Shown here: one piece after another, positions 1 to 8,372 of the stretch
Layout of the letters: each line of letters opens with the position of its first letter
How positions within the stretch are numbered: position 1 is the stretch's first letter
Source of the DNA: CAYGVT01 sp964353355
GTDB lineage: Archaea; Thermoplasmatota; DTKX01; GCA-020343715
Assembly: GCA_964353355.1 (NCBI GenBank)
Contig: CAYGVT010000017.1
Location: 1-64,000, forward strand
Direction of reading: 5' to 3'
Length of the DNA: 64,000 bases
Translations under genes and position numbers: made by a program
Notes under the pieces: model-generated
Database searches by the model: none
What the model was told of the DNA's origin: nothing
The model's input: the letters and a program-made list of their open reading frames with translations, nothing else

Positions 1-1
1 C

Positions 2-139
2 CGCGCCTTGACCACTGCGATCCGGGAATACATTGCGACATATCAAGAGAACCCGCGGCCATTCGTCTGGACGGCAGAGCCAGATGACATCCTCAGAAAG
101 GTCGCTAAAAACCGGCAACTGTTAGTAACAGCACACTAG
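2..139 (+). pseudogene. IS630-like transposase, C-terminal fragment (cut by window edge)
   Basis: The reading frame is open from the window edge to a TAG at 137-139. It gives about 45 residues, including 'YQENPRPFVWTAEPDDILRK', which matches the C-terminal end typical of IS630/Tc1-mariner-type transposases (an N-P-x-PFxWT-x-xxDxIL pattern). The DDE catalytic residues would lie to the left, outside the window, so I cannot tell whether the element is intact. The composition is lower in GC than the neighbouring genes, as expected for a mobile element. Its stop codon overlaps the convergent stop of the CYTH gene. No terminal inverted repeat is recognisable to its right. Confidence 0.6.
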
Positions 140-657
140 GCCCCGCGCGAGAGCAGCATCTCCAGGTAGCTGCGGCGCTCGAGCCTCGTGAGGCCCAGCT
201 CCTTGATGAGGGCGAGCACGCGCTCGCGCCCCTCCGCGAGGTCCTCGCAGTGCAAGGCCTCCACCTCGAGGAACGTGCCCAGGCCCTTGACCTCGTCCAG
301 GTCCACCTCGAGGCCGCGCAGGTGGAACGTCCTCCTGCGCTTCTCCACCACGGCCACGGGCTCGAAGCCCAGCCGCAGCAGCAGCGCGCCCATCTCGCCG
401 GGGCCCACCAGCGGGACCTGCAGCTCCTCGCGCGACTTGGTCGCGGGGTCGAGCTTGGGCCCCTTGTAGGCCAGCGTCGTGCGGCCCTCCTCCTCGCGGA
501 TGCGCAACGCCTCGTCCGTCTCGGCGAAGTCGCGCCCGGGATGACGGTAGTAGGTGTCACGCTGGACCGTGGTGTGGACCTCGCGCGCTCCCATATCGAG
601 CAGCCTCCGCGTCGCTGACGCGGGGTCGTCGAGGTGGGCCTTCGCCTCGACCTCCAG
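136..657 (-). CDS. CYTH domain protein (class IV adenylate cyclase / triphosphatase-like)
   Basis: CYTH enzymes form a beta-tunnel that binds triphosphates with two metals; members are class IV adenylate cyclases or thiamine/inorganic triphosphatases. The first ATG (594) gives 152 residues but lacks the hallmark ExExK. In-frame reading upstream gives LEVEAK followed by a helix leading into the ATG, so the real start must be further upstream. No ATG, GTG or TTG is in frame there before the end of the flavodoxin-like gene; the best candidate is CTG at 657, behind a G-rich purine run, giving about 173 aa. Later motifs fit the fold: a basic TTLAYKGPK strand, an R-rich KRRRTFHL strand and acidic 'LEVDLDEVKGLG' and 'FLEVEAL' strands. 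It lies 16 bases downstream of the flavodoxin-like gene and is probably co-transcribed with it. The substrate is unknown. Confidence 0.85.
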   Translation of the reverse strand: MEVEAKAHLDDPASATRRLLDMGAREVHTTVQRDTYYRHPGRDFAETDEALRIREEEGRTTLAYKGPKLDPATKSREELQVPLVGPGEMGALLLRLGFEPVAVVEKRRRTFHLRGLEVDLDEVKGLGTFLEVEALHCEDLAEGRERVLALIKELGLTRLERRSYLEMLLSRGA

Positions 658-673
658 CGTACCCCTTCCCCCC

Positions 674-1138
674 TTACCACATGCCTTCTGAGCTCAGCAT
701 CTTCGGCTGCGTTTCCAGCGCCCACTTGCGCGCCTTCTCGTGCTCCGCCTCGGTGAGCCTGCCGAAGCCCACCTGAGTGAGCACGCCGCGGTTCTGGATG
801 CTCAGCGAGCCCACCACGTGGGCCCCCTTGCCGGAGATGGCCTGGACGAACTCCTCGATGGCGCGCTTGTCCTTCCAGCCGATGTTCGTCGAGAAGACGG
901 CGACCTTCTTCCCGGCCCACTTGCTCGTGCGGGCGAACTGCAGCACCGCGCTGGGGAAATGCTCGTTGTAGACTGGCGCGCCGAAGAACATGTACTTGAA
1001 GGGCGCGATGTCGACCGCGCGCTCCTTCGAGAGCCGCTCCTGGGGGAGCTGGCAGGCGTCCGCGATGGTCTCGGCTATGCGCTGGGTGTTGCCCTTCACG
1101 GTGTAGAACACCACGGCGCCCTCGGCCAAGCCTCGCAC
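674..1138 (-). CDS. Flavodoxin-like protein
   Basis: This 154-aa protein begins with a hydrophobic strand followed by the phosphate-binding loop 'YTVKGNTQRIAETIA' (about residues 12-26), the FMN-phosphate signature of flavodoxin folds. 'FFGAPVYNEHFPSAVLQF' and 'KKVAVFSTNIGW' correspond to the second and third loops around the isoalloxazine ring. It is probably a soluble FMN-binding electron carrier or flavodoxin-domain oxidoreductase; the partner is unknown. The start is GTG, shortly after GGGAGGAGAG on the minus strand; a TTG three codons in is an alternative. A TATA-like TATTAATA lies about 45 bases upstream, so this is the first gene of a two-gene unit with the CYTH gene. Confidence 0.85.
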   Translation of the reverse strand: MRGLAEGAVVFYTVKGNTQRIAETIADACQLPQERLSKERAVDIAPFKYMFFGAPVYNEHFPSAVLQFARTSKWAGKKVAVFSTNIGWKDKRAIEEFVQAISGKGAHVVGSLSIQNRGVLTQVGFGRLTEAEHEKARKWALETQPKMLSSEGMW

Positions 1139-1179
1139 CTCTCCTCCCTGGACGGGCCGGCGTTTTATGGGGACCGTGC

Positions 1180-1187
1180 TTATTAAT
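1180..1187 (-). promoter_or_regulatory. TATA box for the flavodoxin-CYTH unit
   Basis: TATTAATA on the minus strand in an otherwise GC-rich spacer, about 42-49 bases before the GTG start. Transcription would start near 1157, leaving a short leader that contains the ribosome-binding purines. Confidence 0.5.
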
Positions 1188-1338
1188 ACTTGTCTATGGA
1201 CAGCGCTCCTTGAGAACGGGCATCTGGTAACCTTCCAGGGGCGGGGGGGGGACGCGTGGCCGGGGGTGCGACCGATCGCCGCGCGGGGCGGAAGGTAAAA
1301 ATCGCGGAAGCCCCATGGCCCGGCGAGGAGGCGTGGAC

Positions 1339-2685
1339 GTGGAGGTCTGCCCGCTGGATTACAGGTACGGCTCGGACGCCATGAGGGAGCTCTTCTCGGA
1401 GGAGGGCCGTCTCAGGAGGATGCTGGAGGTCGAATCCGCCCTCTCGCGCGCGCAGGCCCAGCTCGGCATGGTCCCGCAGCAGGCGGCCGACGCCATCACC
1501 GAGGCGGCGAGGTCGGGCCGCGTCACGGCCGCGCGCGTCAACGAGCTCGAGGAGCAGATCAAGCACGACATCATGGCCCTCGTGCGCGCGCTCGCGGAGC
1601 AGTGCGGTGGCGCGGGCGCCTATGTCCATCTGGGCGCGACCTCCAACGACATCATCGACACCACGACCGCGCTCCAGCTCAAGGAGGCCTGGCCGCACCT
1701 CGAGCGCGGCGTGCGCGCCGTGCGCGACGAGCTCGCGCGCCTGGCCGCCGAGAACAAGGCCACGCTCCAGATCGGCCGCACTCACGGCCAGTGGGCGCTC
1801 CCGACCACGTTCGGGCTCAAGATGGCCGTCTACGCGATCGAGATGGACCGCCACCTGGAGCGGCTCGAGCAGGCCTACCCACGCGTGGTCGTGGGCAAGT
1901 TCATGGGCGCGGTCGGCACGGGCGCGGCGATGGGGCCGCGCGCGCTCGAGGTCCAGCGCCTCGTGCTCGAGGGCCTTGGCCTTGTGGTGCCCGTGGCCAC
2001 CCTCCAGACGACGCAGCGCGACCGCCACGCGGAGCTGGCCTGCGTCCTGGCCAACATCGCAAGCTCTCTCGAGAAGTTCGCGACCGAGGTGCGCAACCTG
2101 CAGCGCAGCGAGATAGCCGAGGTCGGCGAGTACTTCGACCCCAAGAAGCAGGTGGGCTCCTCGACGATGGCGCACAAGCGCAACCCCATCTCGGCCGAGA
2201 ACGTCTGCGGGCTCGCGCGCGTCGTGCGCGGCATGGTCGTGCCCGCGTTCGAGAACGTGCCCCTGTGGCACGAGCGCGACTTGACGAACTCCTCGGCGGA
2301 GCGGTTCACGCTGTCGCACTCCATCATGCTCACGGACTACATCCTCAACCGGTCCGTGAGGCTCTTCAGGCAGCTCCAGGTGTACCCCGAGAGGATGCGC
2401 GAGAACCTGGCGCGCGCGGGCCCGGACGTCATGGCCGAATCCGTCATGATGGCGCTCGTCGAGAGGGGCCTGGGCCGCCAGGACGCGCACGAGCTCATCC
2501 GCGCGGCCTCGATGAGGTCGGCGCAGAAGGGCGGGGGGTCGCTCGCGGGGGCGCTCATGGCCGAGGCCGAGGTCGCGAGGAGGCTCACGCGCGAGGAGCT
2601 CGACCGCGCGCTCGACCCGCGGGCCTACACGGGCTCGGCCGAGCGCATCGTGGAGCTCGCGCTCGAGCACATCGGCAAGCATTGA
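1339..2685 (+). CDS. purB: Adenylosuccinate lyase
   Basis: Adenylosuccinate lyase removes fumarate from SAICAR and from adenylosuccinate, two steps of purine synthesis. The family signature in the flexible catalytic loop is clear: GSSTMAHKRNP at about 273-283. Histidine motifs are HLGATSNDIID (His about 97) and GRTHGQWALPTTFG (His about 149), and the N-terminus CPLDYRYGS is typical of archaeal PurB. An ATG at 1315 is possible, but GTG at 1339 has GAGGAGG 7 bases ahead and gives 448 aa, the usual archaeal length, with the canonical N-terminus; I prefer it. It is monocistronic in this window. Confidence 0.95.
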   Translation: MEVCPLDYRYGSDAMRELFSEEGRLRRMLEVESALSRAQAQLGMVPQQAADAITEAARSGRVTAARVNELEEQIKHDIMALVRALAEQCGGAGAYVHLGATSNDIIDTTTALQLKEAWPHLERGVRAVRDELARLAAENKATLQIGRTHGQWALPTTFGLKMAVYAIEMDRHLERLEQAYPRVVVGKFMGAVGTGAAMGPRALEVQRLVLEGLGLVVPVATLQTTQRDRHAELACVLANIASSLEKFATEVRNLQRSEIAEVGEYFDPKKQVGSSTMAHKRNPISAENVCGLARVVRGMVVPAFENVPLWHERDLTNSSAERFTLSHSIMLTDYILNRSVRLFRQLQVYPERMRENLARAGPDVMAESVMMALVERGLGRQDAHELIRAASMRSAQKGGGSLAGALMAEAEVARRLTREELDRALDPRAYTGSAERIVELALEHIGKH

Positions 2686-2731
2686 GAATGAGCGACGGTG
2701 CCGCGCGCGGACATGCCTCGTGCTGGCCAGG

Positions 2732-2923
2732 TCACTTCACGAAGACGAGTGCGATAGCGCCCACGGCGTAGGTGATGAGCAGAAGGATGAGCATCTGCAT
2801 GTGGGGCTCGTACTCCTGGTTGGTCAGGAGGGCCTTGAAGTCCCCACGCATGAGCGCCTGGCTGAACTTGGGCGCCTGCGCCTGCTCCCCCGGCTTCTCC
2901 TCCGCGGCCATGGCCTGCGCCAA
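2732..2923 (-). CDS. Small single-pass membrane protein, unknown function
   Basis: A 63-aa protein with a charged, Glu/Lys/Gln-rich N-terminal half and one C-terminal hydrophobic helix (about residues 42-61, MQMLILLLITYAVGAIALVF), ending in a single lysine. A tail-anchored topology with the N-terminus in the cytoplasm is likely. Two methionines (positions 1 and 5) could be the start. It stands alone, convergent with purB. I do not recognise a family; the layout recalls small translocon or respiratory-complex subunits but there is no specific motif. Confidence 0.6.
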   Translation of the reverse strand: MAQAMAAEEKPGEQAQAPKFSQALMRGDFKALLTNQEYEPHMQMLILLLITYAVGAIALVFVK

Positions 2924-3017
2924 TCATCGGCCGTGGTGATATAGGTTTCGGAGCGGGATGGACCGAGGATTGGCCGCGTCCAGGACCTGTGGCGGGGCGT
3001 CCTCGTATGAGAGGGAT

Positions 3018-3048
3018 GGACCCCTGGAGGGGGAGGGCTCAGGGGTCC
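3018..3048. terminator. Perfect 9-bp inverted repeat, possible hairpin
   Basis: GGACCCCTG (3018-3026) and CAGGGGTCC (3040-3048) are perfect complements separated by 13 G-rich bases. It lies just downstream of the minus-strand 42-aa gene (ends at 3077). No T-run follows on either strand, so termination is only a guess. Confidence 0.3.
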
Positions 3049-3076
3049 GGGGGGGATGAACCCTTGGAGGAGGGAG

Positions 3077-3205
3077 TCAGCCTTCCTGTCGATACTCGAA
3101 CCGCGCGAAGGAGCCCATGTCCATGGCGGCGCTCAGGCGGAGCTTGGAGACCCTGGAGTCCTGCGTGATGACGACGAGCCAGCCCAGGTCGAACGCCTTT
3201 CCCAT
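3077..3205 (-). CDS. Hypothetical 42-aa protein
   Basis: A longer frame reaches 3361, but ATG at 3205 has GAGGAGGTG six bases ahead, and the upstream extension would run through a TATA-like region and into the neighbouring gene, so I take the short form. The product begins MGKAFDLGWLVVITQDSRVS and ends FARFEYRQEG. No membrane helix and no recognised family. The good ribosome-binding site and nearby promoter are the main evidence that it is real. Confidence 0.5.
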   Translation of the reverse strand: MGKAFDLGWLVVITQDSRVSKLRLSAAMDMGSFARFEYRQEG

Positions 3206-3253
3206 GTTTGGCACCTCCTCGCGTTTTCCTGACCATTCCTTGGGCGGGCCGCC

Positions 3254-3269
3254 TTTATATTGTTTATAG
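3254..3269 (-). promoter_or_regulatory. TATA region for the 42-aa gene
   Basis: Minus-strand CCTATAAACAATATAA is the only AT-rich stretch in this spacer and lies about 50-65 bases upstream of the ATG at 3205. Confidence 0.4.
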
Positions 3270-3323
3270 GACAAGATGCGAACATTGGTACAAGCTTGGA
3301 ACTGAGACGCGTGACATACTGGC

Positions 3324-4031
3324 TCAACCACGACGGCGTCCCTCGGCCTTGCCTGTCGCACGTGGCCTCACGACCCCGTACCGCATCCAGACGATCCCGC
3401 CCTTCAGGCGCTCCACGGACCTCAGCCGCAGGGCGATTGTGCCCTCTGGCCCCTCGAGCGCGGGGGCGCGGAAGACCGAGGCCTCCTCGGTCCCGCCCAG
3501 CATCACTGGATGGACGACCAGGCTGACCTCGTCCACGAGCCCGGCGCGCAGCAGTGCGCCGTTGAGCGTCCCCCCGCAGTCCGCGCGCACGACCCTGGCC
3601 CCGAACCGCCGGTCCAGCTGGCCGAGGGCCGCGCGCAGGTCGATGCGATCCTCACCGGCGACGATGTGGCGCACGCGCCTGCTGGCCAGGTACTCGAGGT
3701 ACGACGGGGGCGTCGAGCGCGAGACCAGGGCGACGGCGTCCCACCAGTAGGGCGTGGAGCGCAGCGCGTCCCAGCACCTGAGGCGGCCGCGGCCGTCGGT
3801 CACCGCCAGCAGCGGCCGGCCGTCGTGCGGGTCCCTCATGGGGTTGGGCGGCGTCGCGCCCTCGATGTCCTCGGCCAGGCCAGGCGCGGCGGTGAGCGTC
3901 TCCACGCCCGTGAGCATCACGTCCTCCTTCCACCTGGCCGCGAGCCCGTAGAAGAGCCCCATGTCCACGTCGAACCCCCTGTTGCGCCCGTCCAGGCTGA
4001 CGGCGTTGTGGATGATGACCTTCGGCAGCAT
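3324..4031 (-). CDS. RibD-C family reductase (riboflavin pathway, archaeal type)
   Basis: The 235-aa product has the dihydrofolate-reductase-like RibD C-terminal fold. Typical motifs are HNAVSLDGR near the N-terminus (substrate/NADPH strand), MLTGVETL, HIVAGEDRIDLRAAL and RADCGGTLNGALLRAGLVDE followed by VHPVMLGG. In archaea this family reduces 2,5-diamino-6-(ribosylamino)-4(3H)-pyrimidinone 5'-phosphate in riboflavin and F420 precursor synthesis. The frame extends to 4127, but the conserved N-terminus starts at MLPKVIIHNAVS, so ATG 4031 is chosen. No other riboflavin gene is adjacent, so a relative acting on another pteridine-like substrate cannot be excluded. Confidence 0.85.
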   Translation of the reverse strand: MLPKVIIHNAVSLDGRNRGFDVDMGLFYGLAARWKEDVMLTGVETLTAAPGLAEDIEGATPPNPMRDPHDGRPLLAVTDGRGRLRCWDALRSTPYWWDAVALVSRSTPPSYLEYLASRRVRHIVAGEDRIDLRAALGQLDRRFGARVVRADCGGTLNGALLRAGLVDEVSLVVHPVMLGGTEEASVFRAPALEGPEGTIALRLRSVERLKGGIVWMRYGVVRPRATGKAEGRRRG

Positions 4032-4130
4032 CGGATGGCCCTCGACGGGACAGCGTGATGCAGCGTAAAAGGCTTGCCCGCGGGGGTGGGCGAGTGTGGC
4101 GGGGTCGGACGGAGGCGAGAGGTCCATTCC

Positions 4131-4658
4131 CTACGTCCGCACCTCGAACCACGTCTCGAGGAACCGGTCGACCATCAGGTCGAGGAAGCTCGGCCGGTAG
4201 GCGACCAGCAGCCTCACCACTCGGTCGGGCTCGACGACCCAGTAGATGGACCGCCGCCCCTCGCGGCGCTTGCCCACGAGGCCCTTGTCTATCAGGTCGC
4301 GCATGTAAAACGTGAGCGTGGACGCGCCGAGGCCCATGCGCTCCTGCACGCCCCTGTGGTCGAGCCCTGGCGACTGGATGAGCAGGAGCACGATGCGCCG
4401 AGGCATCTCCTGCCGCAGCGCGGAGATGAGCCGGCGCTCGGTCGCGCCCATCTCGCGCGGGTAGTACCGCTTGTAGTAACGGTCGGGCTTGGATTCGAGG
4501 AGGGCGGCCTGCTCAAGGTAGCGCAGGTGGTACTCGAGCTGGCCCATGGGCATCGCGAGGGCGTCCTGGATGGCCCTGAGGTGGGCGCCCGGGTTGGCCA
4601 CGACGTGCTCGTAGATGCGACGCCGCGCCTCCAGCTCGATGGCCGCCTGTCCCTCCAT
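4131..4658 (-). CDS. Winged-helix transcriptional regulator with two HTH domains
   Basis: This 175-aa protein has two winged-helix units. The first (about residues 8-70) includes LRAIQDALAMPMGQLEYHLRYLEQ; the second (about 85-150) includes GVQERMGLGASTLTFYMRDLIDKGLV followed by a basic wing KRREGRRSIYWV. Tandem ArsR/MarR-like helices of this kind are common in euryarchaeal regulators. ATG 4658 follows a purine-rich stretch; the longer frame to 4733 adds a low-complexity Arg/Cys-rich tail and overlaps the upstream gene. It lies 40 bases downstream of a three-helix membrane protein on the same strand, a pairing common in archaea and suggesting membrane-linked control of the regulator. The target genes are unknown. 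Confidence 0.85.
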   Translation of the reverse strand: MEGQAAIELEARRRIYEHVVANPGAHLRAIQDALAMPMGQLEYHLRYLEQAALLESKPDRYYKRYYPREMGATERRLISALRQEMPRRIVLLLIQSPGLDHRGVQERMGLGASTLTFYMRDLIDKGLVGKRREGRRSIYWVVEPDRVVRLLVAYRPSFLDLMVDRFLETWFEVRT

Positions 4659-4698
4659 CGCCCGCCCTCCGCGCCTCCCTCCTGCGCAGCCTCGCGCG

Positions 4699-4962
4699 CT
4701 ACCGCTTGAGCACGGTGGCCGCGAGCAGCGCAATCACAATCGTGTCCAGCAGCACCGACGCGGTCAAGTAACGGTCGCTCGCCCACTCAGACCCCAGGGA
4801 CAGTGTGAGGAGCAGCCCCTTGACCGTGAACAGCGCGAAGGCGGCCGCGACCAGCAGCACGCGCTGGTTGCGGACGCGCCGGTAGGCCACCGCGGCCACG
4901 ACGGTGACGACGAGCGAGAACACCGTCACCCAGGCCGCGAGCACGTTGAGCACGTCTGCCAA
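4699..4962 (-). CDS. Small three-helix membrane protein paired with the winged-helix regulator
   Basis: The 87-aa product is almost entirely hydrophobic, with helices at about 8-27, 34-55 and 65-84 separated by short basic loops (YRRVRNQR). It lacks a signal peptide. Its size and position immediately upstream of a winged-helix gene resemble the small membrane partners of HTH regulators in haloarchaea (DUF7521-like), but I judge this from layout, not a motif match. Probably co-transcribed with the regulator. Confidence 0.7.
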   Translation of the reverse strand: MADVLNVLAAWVTVFSLVVTVVAAVAYRRVRNQRVLLVAAAFALFTVKGLLLTLSLGSEWASDRYLTASVLLDTIVIALLAATVLKR

Positions 4963-5022
4963 GCCCTCCGCCTCCTTGACGTTGATGACCTCGTGGCGTT
5001 ATTGAGATTGTGCATCGAAAGC

Positions 5023-7920
5023 TCACTCCCACTCGACCGTGTCCTGCCTCGGCTGCGCGGACCGCGGTGGGTGCTGGGGCGATGGCGCATGAGGGGGTGG
5101 CGCCTGCTGAGGTGGAGGATAGGTCGGCCGCTTTTGATACTGGGCCGACGGGGGTGGCGATTGAGTCCGCGGGGGTCGCGTCGCCTGCGCCGGGCCGCGC
5201 TGCGGAGGCGCGGACCGCGGACCGTCCCCATCACCCTCATCCTCCTCCCCCTCCCCCTCCTTCCTGCGGCCGCCGCCGCGCAGGCCGTAGACCATGGCCG
5301 CGGCCGCGACCGCGCTCACGGTCCACAGCACGGGGTCGAACACGGCCCTGAAGGCCTTGGGGAGCGCGGGCAGGCCGTCGCCGATGACGCCCAGGCTCGG
5401 GTCGTGGTAGATGGACGTGGTCGTGATGTCGTAGGGGTAGCTCAGGTAGAGGAGCATCACGCCCCTGGTGAGCACGTAGGCGGCGCGCACGTCGACGGAC
5501 TCCGTGGTGCCGTCCTCGGTGCCGACCTCGGCGCGCTTCACCCACGAGTAGAAGCCCGGGGCGCCCTTGCCGCCCTCGAACCCGACGCGCTGCTTGAGCC
5601 CCTCGCGGTCGCGGAAGCTGCGGACGGTGGGCGCCTCGTCGGGGGATGCGACGGCCTCCTTGGGGCGCGGGGCGTAGGCGCCACGGTCGTCGCGCAGCAG
5701 CTGCTCGAGCGTGAGGAAGTCGACGTCCGCGACGGGCCTGAGCACGTCGATGAGCACGTCGACCTTGAGCTCGGTGCCGCCCGCGACCGTGTAGGTCCCG
5801 CCGTTGGCGGGGAGCTCCGAGTCGCGGGACGCGAGCGTGAGCCGGAGCGTGACGCGCGCGAAGCCGGTGACGGCGAGGAGCGGGCGCCCCTCGGCCTCGG
5901 CTCGTGGGTCGTTCTCGACGAGGTCGACGATCGCGGACTGCTCGAACCGCACGACGCGGCCGAGCACCGCGTCGTCCAGGACCTCCACGTTCGACAGGTC
6001 CCACCCGTAGGCTCGCAGGTCGGCCGTGTAGGCCACCTCGCCCGGCTGCGGGGCGCCGTCGCCGTTCGTGTCGGAGACGGCGAACAGGCGGGTGAAAAGG
6101 AGCCGCATGTACGCGCGCTTGCCCTCGTCGGACGCGACGTAGAACGCGAAGTCGGGCCGGTCGCGCAGGACGACGACGACCATGTCGCCGGTGCGGAGCA
6201 GCACGTGGTCCACGCCCTCCTCTGGGATTGGCTCACTGGGGTCCTTGCCCTTGTCCCCACCCGCGAACTCCCGCCACGAGTAGGTGCGCGTGGTGTGGCT
6301 ACCCACCACGCCCTGCTCGAAGGTGGAGTTGTCGATGGCGAGCGCGCCCGTGTAGATGCGCACGCGCGCCTCGAGCGTGCCCGCGACCAGCGCGTCGCGG
6401 ATGGCCTCGCCCGGAAACTTGAGCGACACGGTGCCCTCGCCAACGGGGAGCGAGACAGCGGTCCAGGCGTAGGCGACCTCCTTGCCGTCGTAGACGAGCG
6501 TGCCCACCGCGGTGAACCTGCCAGGGGTGGAGACGCGCACGCGGTACTCGACGCGCAGCGCCGAGAATCCCTCACCGGTCGTGGAGGGGACGCCGGAGTC
6601 CGAGTGGCCCGCGATAAGCGCGATGGGGGGCTCGGGCGCCTCGAACCGGGTGTGGTCGAACGTGCCCACGCGGTGCAGCCGCGCGGCGCCCCACGCGAAC
6701 GTGGCCGGCCCCTCGGCCACTACGATTGCCCCGTAATCGCCGTCGTGGCCCCACGCGAACAGCGTGCGGCCGTCGATGACGAAGGTGGGGCGGGCCGCAC
6801 CCTCGTCGAGCCTCGCGTCCCACGTGACGCTCGCGACTTTGCCTGACTGCACCGAGTAGAGCAGCCGCGCGATGTTCCCGAGGGTCACTGGCGCGTCGAC
6901 CCACTCGCCGTCCGGGGCCATGATGGCCGTGAGCCTGTACTCGCCTGCGACCGCGACATCGATGCCGACCGAGAGCTCGAGCGCGTCGTAGAGGCCGTCG
7001 TCGTCCGCGTCCCTGCCCACGGTGCGGTTGGTGCCGGTGAAGAGGTGGCCGAGGTCCGGCGTCTCGTACTTGCCGGCGTCGCGGACGGTCGCGGTGGTGT
7101 TGAGGACATTGGTCTCGTACCAGCCGGTGCGCGCCTGGGCGGAGAGCTCCATGACGGTGCGCACGTACCCGCCCGGGACCCACACGTAGACGGTCTGCAG
7201 GCCCATTCCGAGATCGGTGGTGTTGAAGTAGGTGCGCGTCGCGCTCTGGAGGATGGCCCCGGAGGTGGCGGCGAGCGAAACAGTGTACGTCGCGGCCTGG
7301 TGCACATCGAGCTGCACGGGAACCTCGAGCACGTCCAGGGCGCCGTTGCCGTCGAGGTCCAGCCCCCGCACCTCGCCGATGCCGGTGACCGTCGCACCGA
7401 CCTCGCCATCAGGCACCTCGAGGTCGGACGCGGAGTAGGGCCCCAGCTTCGACGCGGACTGGGCAACGACCGTGCCCGAGGTGGCGTTGGTCACCTGGAC
7501 GCGGGCCACGAGGACCACGCCGAGCCGCTGGCGCAGCAGCTTCCCTGCGGCGAAGCCGGCCTCGAAGTACTGGCTGGCGGGGAAGGGCGCCGTCGCGAAC
7601 GCGCTCTCGGTCGAGCTCAGCCTCCAGCTGCCGTCCTCGGCCCCGACGGATAGACGGACCTCGAACGCGCCCTTGCGCGTGAAGTTGATGGACGCCGTGA
7701 GGTCGATGGCCTCGAGCAGGCGGTCGCTGTCCGAGTCGATGGGCAGCGCCACGAACCGGAGCACGGACACGCCCTCGTTGGCGGCCGTCAGCGAGGACCC
7801 GTCACCGCTGCCGGCGGAGGGGGTGCTGGCGGCCTCCGCGGGCGTGGCGGGTGCGAGCATCAGGAATGAGAGGAGGACGGCTGCAAGGGGGGCTAGGAAG
7901 GGACGGGGCATAAATGGCAC
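5023..7920 (-). CDS. Large surface protein with C-terminal anchor and proline-rich cytoplasmic tail
   Basis: A 965-aa protein with a clear signal peptide (residues 1-31, hydrophobic core FLAPLAAVLLSFLMLAPATP, then PAEAAS). The long ectodomain is beta-rich and contains Asp-rich, EF-hand-like loops such as 'DADDDGLYDALELSV' and 'DTNGDGAPQPGEV', probably calcium-binding. Near the C-terminus one membrane helix (VLWTVSAVAAAAMVYGL) is followed by a basic stop-transfer RGGGRRK, an acidic stretch and a Pro/Gln-rich tail of about 80 residues. I do not recognise an enzymatic domain. A TATA box lies about 40 bases upstream. The proline-rich tail suggests a cytoplasmic binding partner, but that is inference. 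Confidence 0.85.
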   Translation of the reverse strand: MPFMPRPFLAPLAAVLLSFLMLAPATPAEAASTPSAGSGDGSSLTAANEGVSVLRFVALPIDSDSDRLLEAIDLTASINFTRKGAFEVRLSVGAEDGSWRLSSTESAFATAPFPASQYFEAGFAAGKLLRQRLGVVLVARVQVTNATSGTVVAQSASKLGPYSASDLEVPDGEVGATVTGIGEVRGLDLDGNGALDVLEVPVQLDVHQAATYTVSLAATSGAILQSATRTYFNTTDLGMGLQTVYVWVPGGYVRTVMELSAQARTGWYETNVLNTTATVRDAGKYETPDLGHLFTGTNRTVGRDADDDGLYDALELSVGIDVAVAGEYRLTAIMAPDGEWVDAPVTLGNIARLLYSVQSGKVASVTWDARLDEGAARPTFVIDGRTLFAWGHDGDYGAIVVAEGPATFAWGAARLHRVGTFDHTRFEAPEPPIALIAGHSDSGVPSTTGEGFSALRVEYRVRVSTPGRFTAVGTLVYDGKEVAYAWTAVSLPVGEGTVSLKFPGEAIRDALVAGTLEARVRIYTGALAIDNSTFEQGVVGSHTTRTYSWREFAGGDKGKDPSEPIPEEGVDHVLLRTGDMVVVVLRDRPDFAFYVASDEGKRAYMRLLFTRLFAVSDTNGDGAPQPGEVAYTADLRAYGWDLSNVEVLDDAVLGRVVRFEQSAIVDLVENDPRAEAEGRPLLAVTGFARVTLRLTLASRDSELPANGGTYTVAGGTELKVDVLIDVLRPVADVDFLTLEQLLRDDRGAYAPRPKEAVASPDEAPTVRSFRDREGLKQRVGFEGGKGAPGFYSWVKRAEVGTEDGTTESVDVRAAYVLTRGVMLLYLSYPYDITTTSIYHDPSLGVIGDGLPALPKAFRAVFDPVLWTVSAVAAAAMVYGLRGGGRRKEGEGEEDEGDGDGPRSAPPQRGPAQATRPPRTQSPPPSAQYQKRPTYPPPQQAPPPHAPSPQHPPRSAQPRQDTVEWE

Positions 7921-7956
7921 CTGCTTATCTTGGTGGGGTGTTCTATGGTGGGGGGG

Positions 7957-7964
7957 TTTATAAA
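7957..7964 (-). promoter_or_regulatory. TATA box for the 965-aa surface protein
   Basis: Perfectly palindromic TTTATAAA flanked by G/C runs, 37-44 bases before the ATG at 7920. The expected start of transcription is about 7934, giving a short leader. Confidence 0.55.
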
Positions 7965-7994
7965 CGGTTTGTGGGGCAATCGCTGAAGAGTGGT

Positions 7995-8270
7995 ACGGGT
8001 GCTGAAGGGCTACTTGCGGAGTTCCGCCGCGAGCTGGACGAGGTGGTGCTGCGGGATTACTCCGGGCCGCTCAGCATGGAGCTTGAGCGGGACGAGGGGC
8101 TACGGAGGGAGCTGGCGGAGCGGGAGCTCCTGCTCGACCTCATCTTCGGGGGGGGGAGAGGCGGGGGAGGAGAAGCCACCCACGAGTGGGGCGGGGGAGG
8201 AAGAGGCTCCCCGGAACGGGACGGGATAGGCGGGGTTGGGCAGAGCAGCCCGAGGAACGGCCAGCAGTGA
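7995..8270 (+). pseudogene. Remnant of the C-terminal domain of a sensor-like protein
   Basis: An open frame ending at 8270 contains 'GLLAEFRRELDEVV' followed by 'ERDEGLRRELAERELLLDL'. This aligns without gaps to the extreme C-terminus of the 1305-aa protein at 51226-55143 ('GLLAEFRRDLEQML' and then 'VRDEVLKRELELRQLFLF'). The rest of that protein is missing: upstream lies only the divergent promoter of the 965-aa gene. Downstream of about 8150 the frame becomes Gly-rich low complexity. I read it as a decayed fragment of a second copy, left next to the KaiC-like gene. It has no convincing start codon or ribosome-binding site. Confidence 0.55.
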
Positions 8271-8319
8271 GGAAGAGATGAAGGCCCGCTCCCTGGCCCT
8301 CCATCAGCTGGCGTTCTCA

Positions 8320-8330
8320 AAATATATATA
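8320..8330 (+). promoter_or_regulatory. TATA box for the KaiC-like gene
   Basis: AAATATATATA in GC-rich surroundings. Transcription would start near 8350, leaving a leader of about 20 bases before the proposed CTG start at 8373. Confidence 0.55.
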
Positions 8331-8372
8331 CCCCGGTCATCCTTCCACGGGATTCGCAAGGGGGAGAAGTTC

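Noticed and set aside
1183..2682. 499-aa open frame antisense to purB
   Set aside because: It is the complement of a clearly recognised enzyme gene; its product is Arg/His/Leu-rich without domains. High GC keeps antisense frames open.
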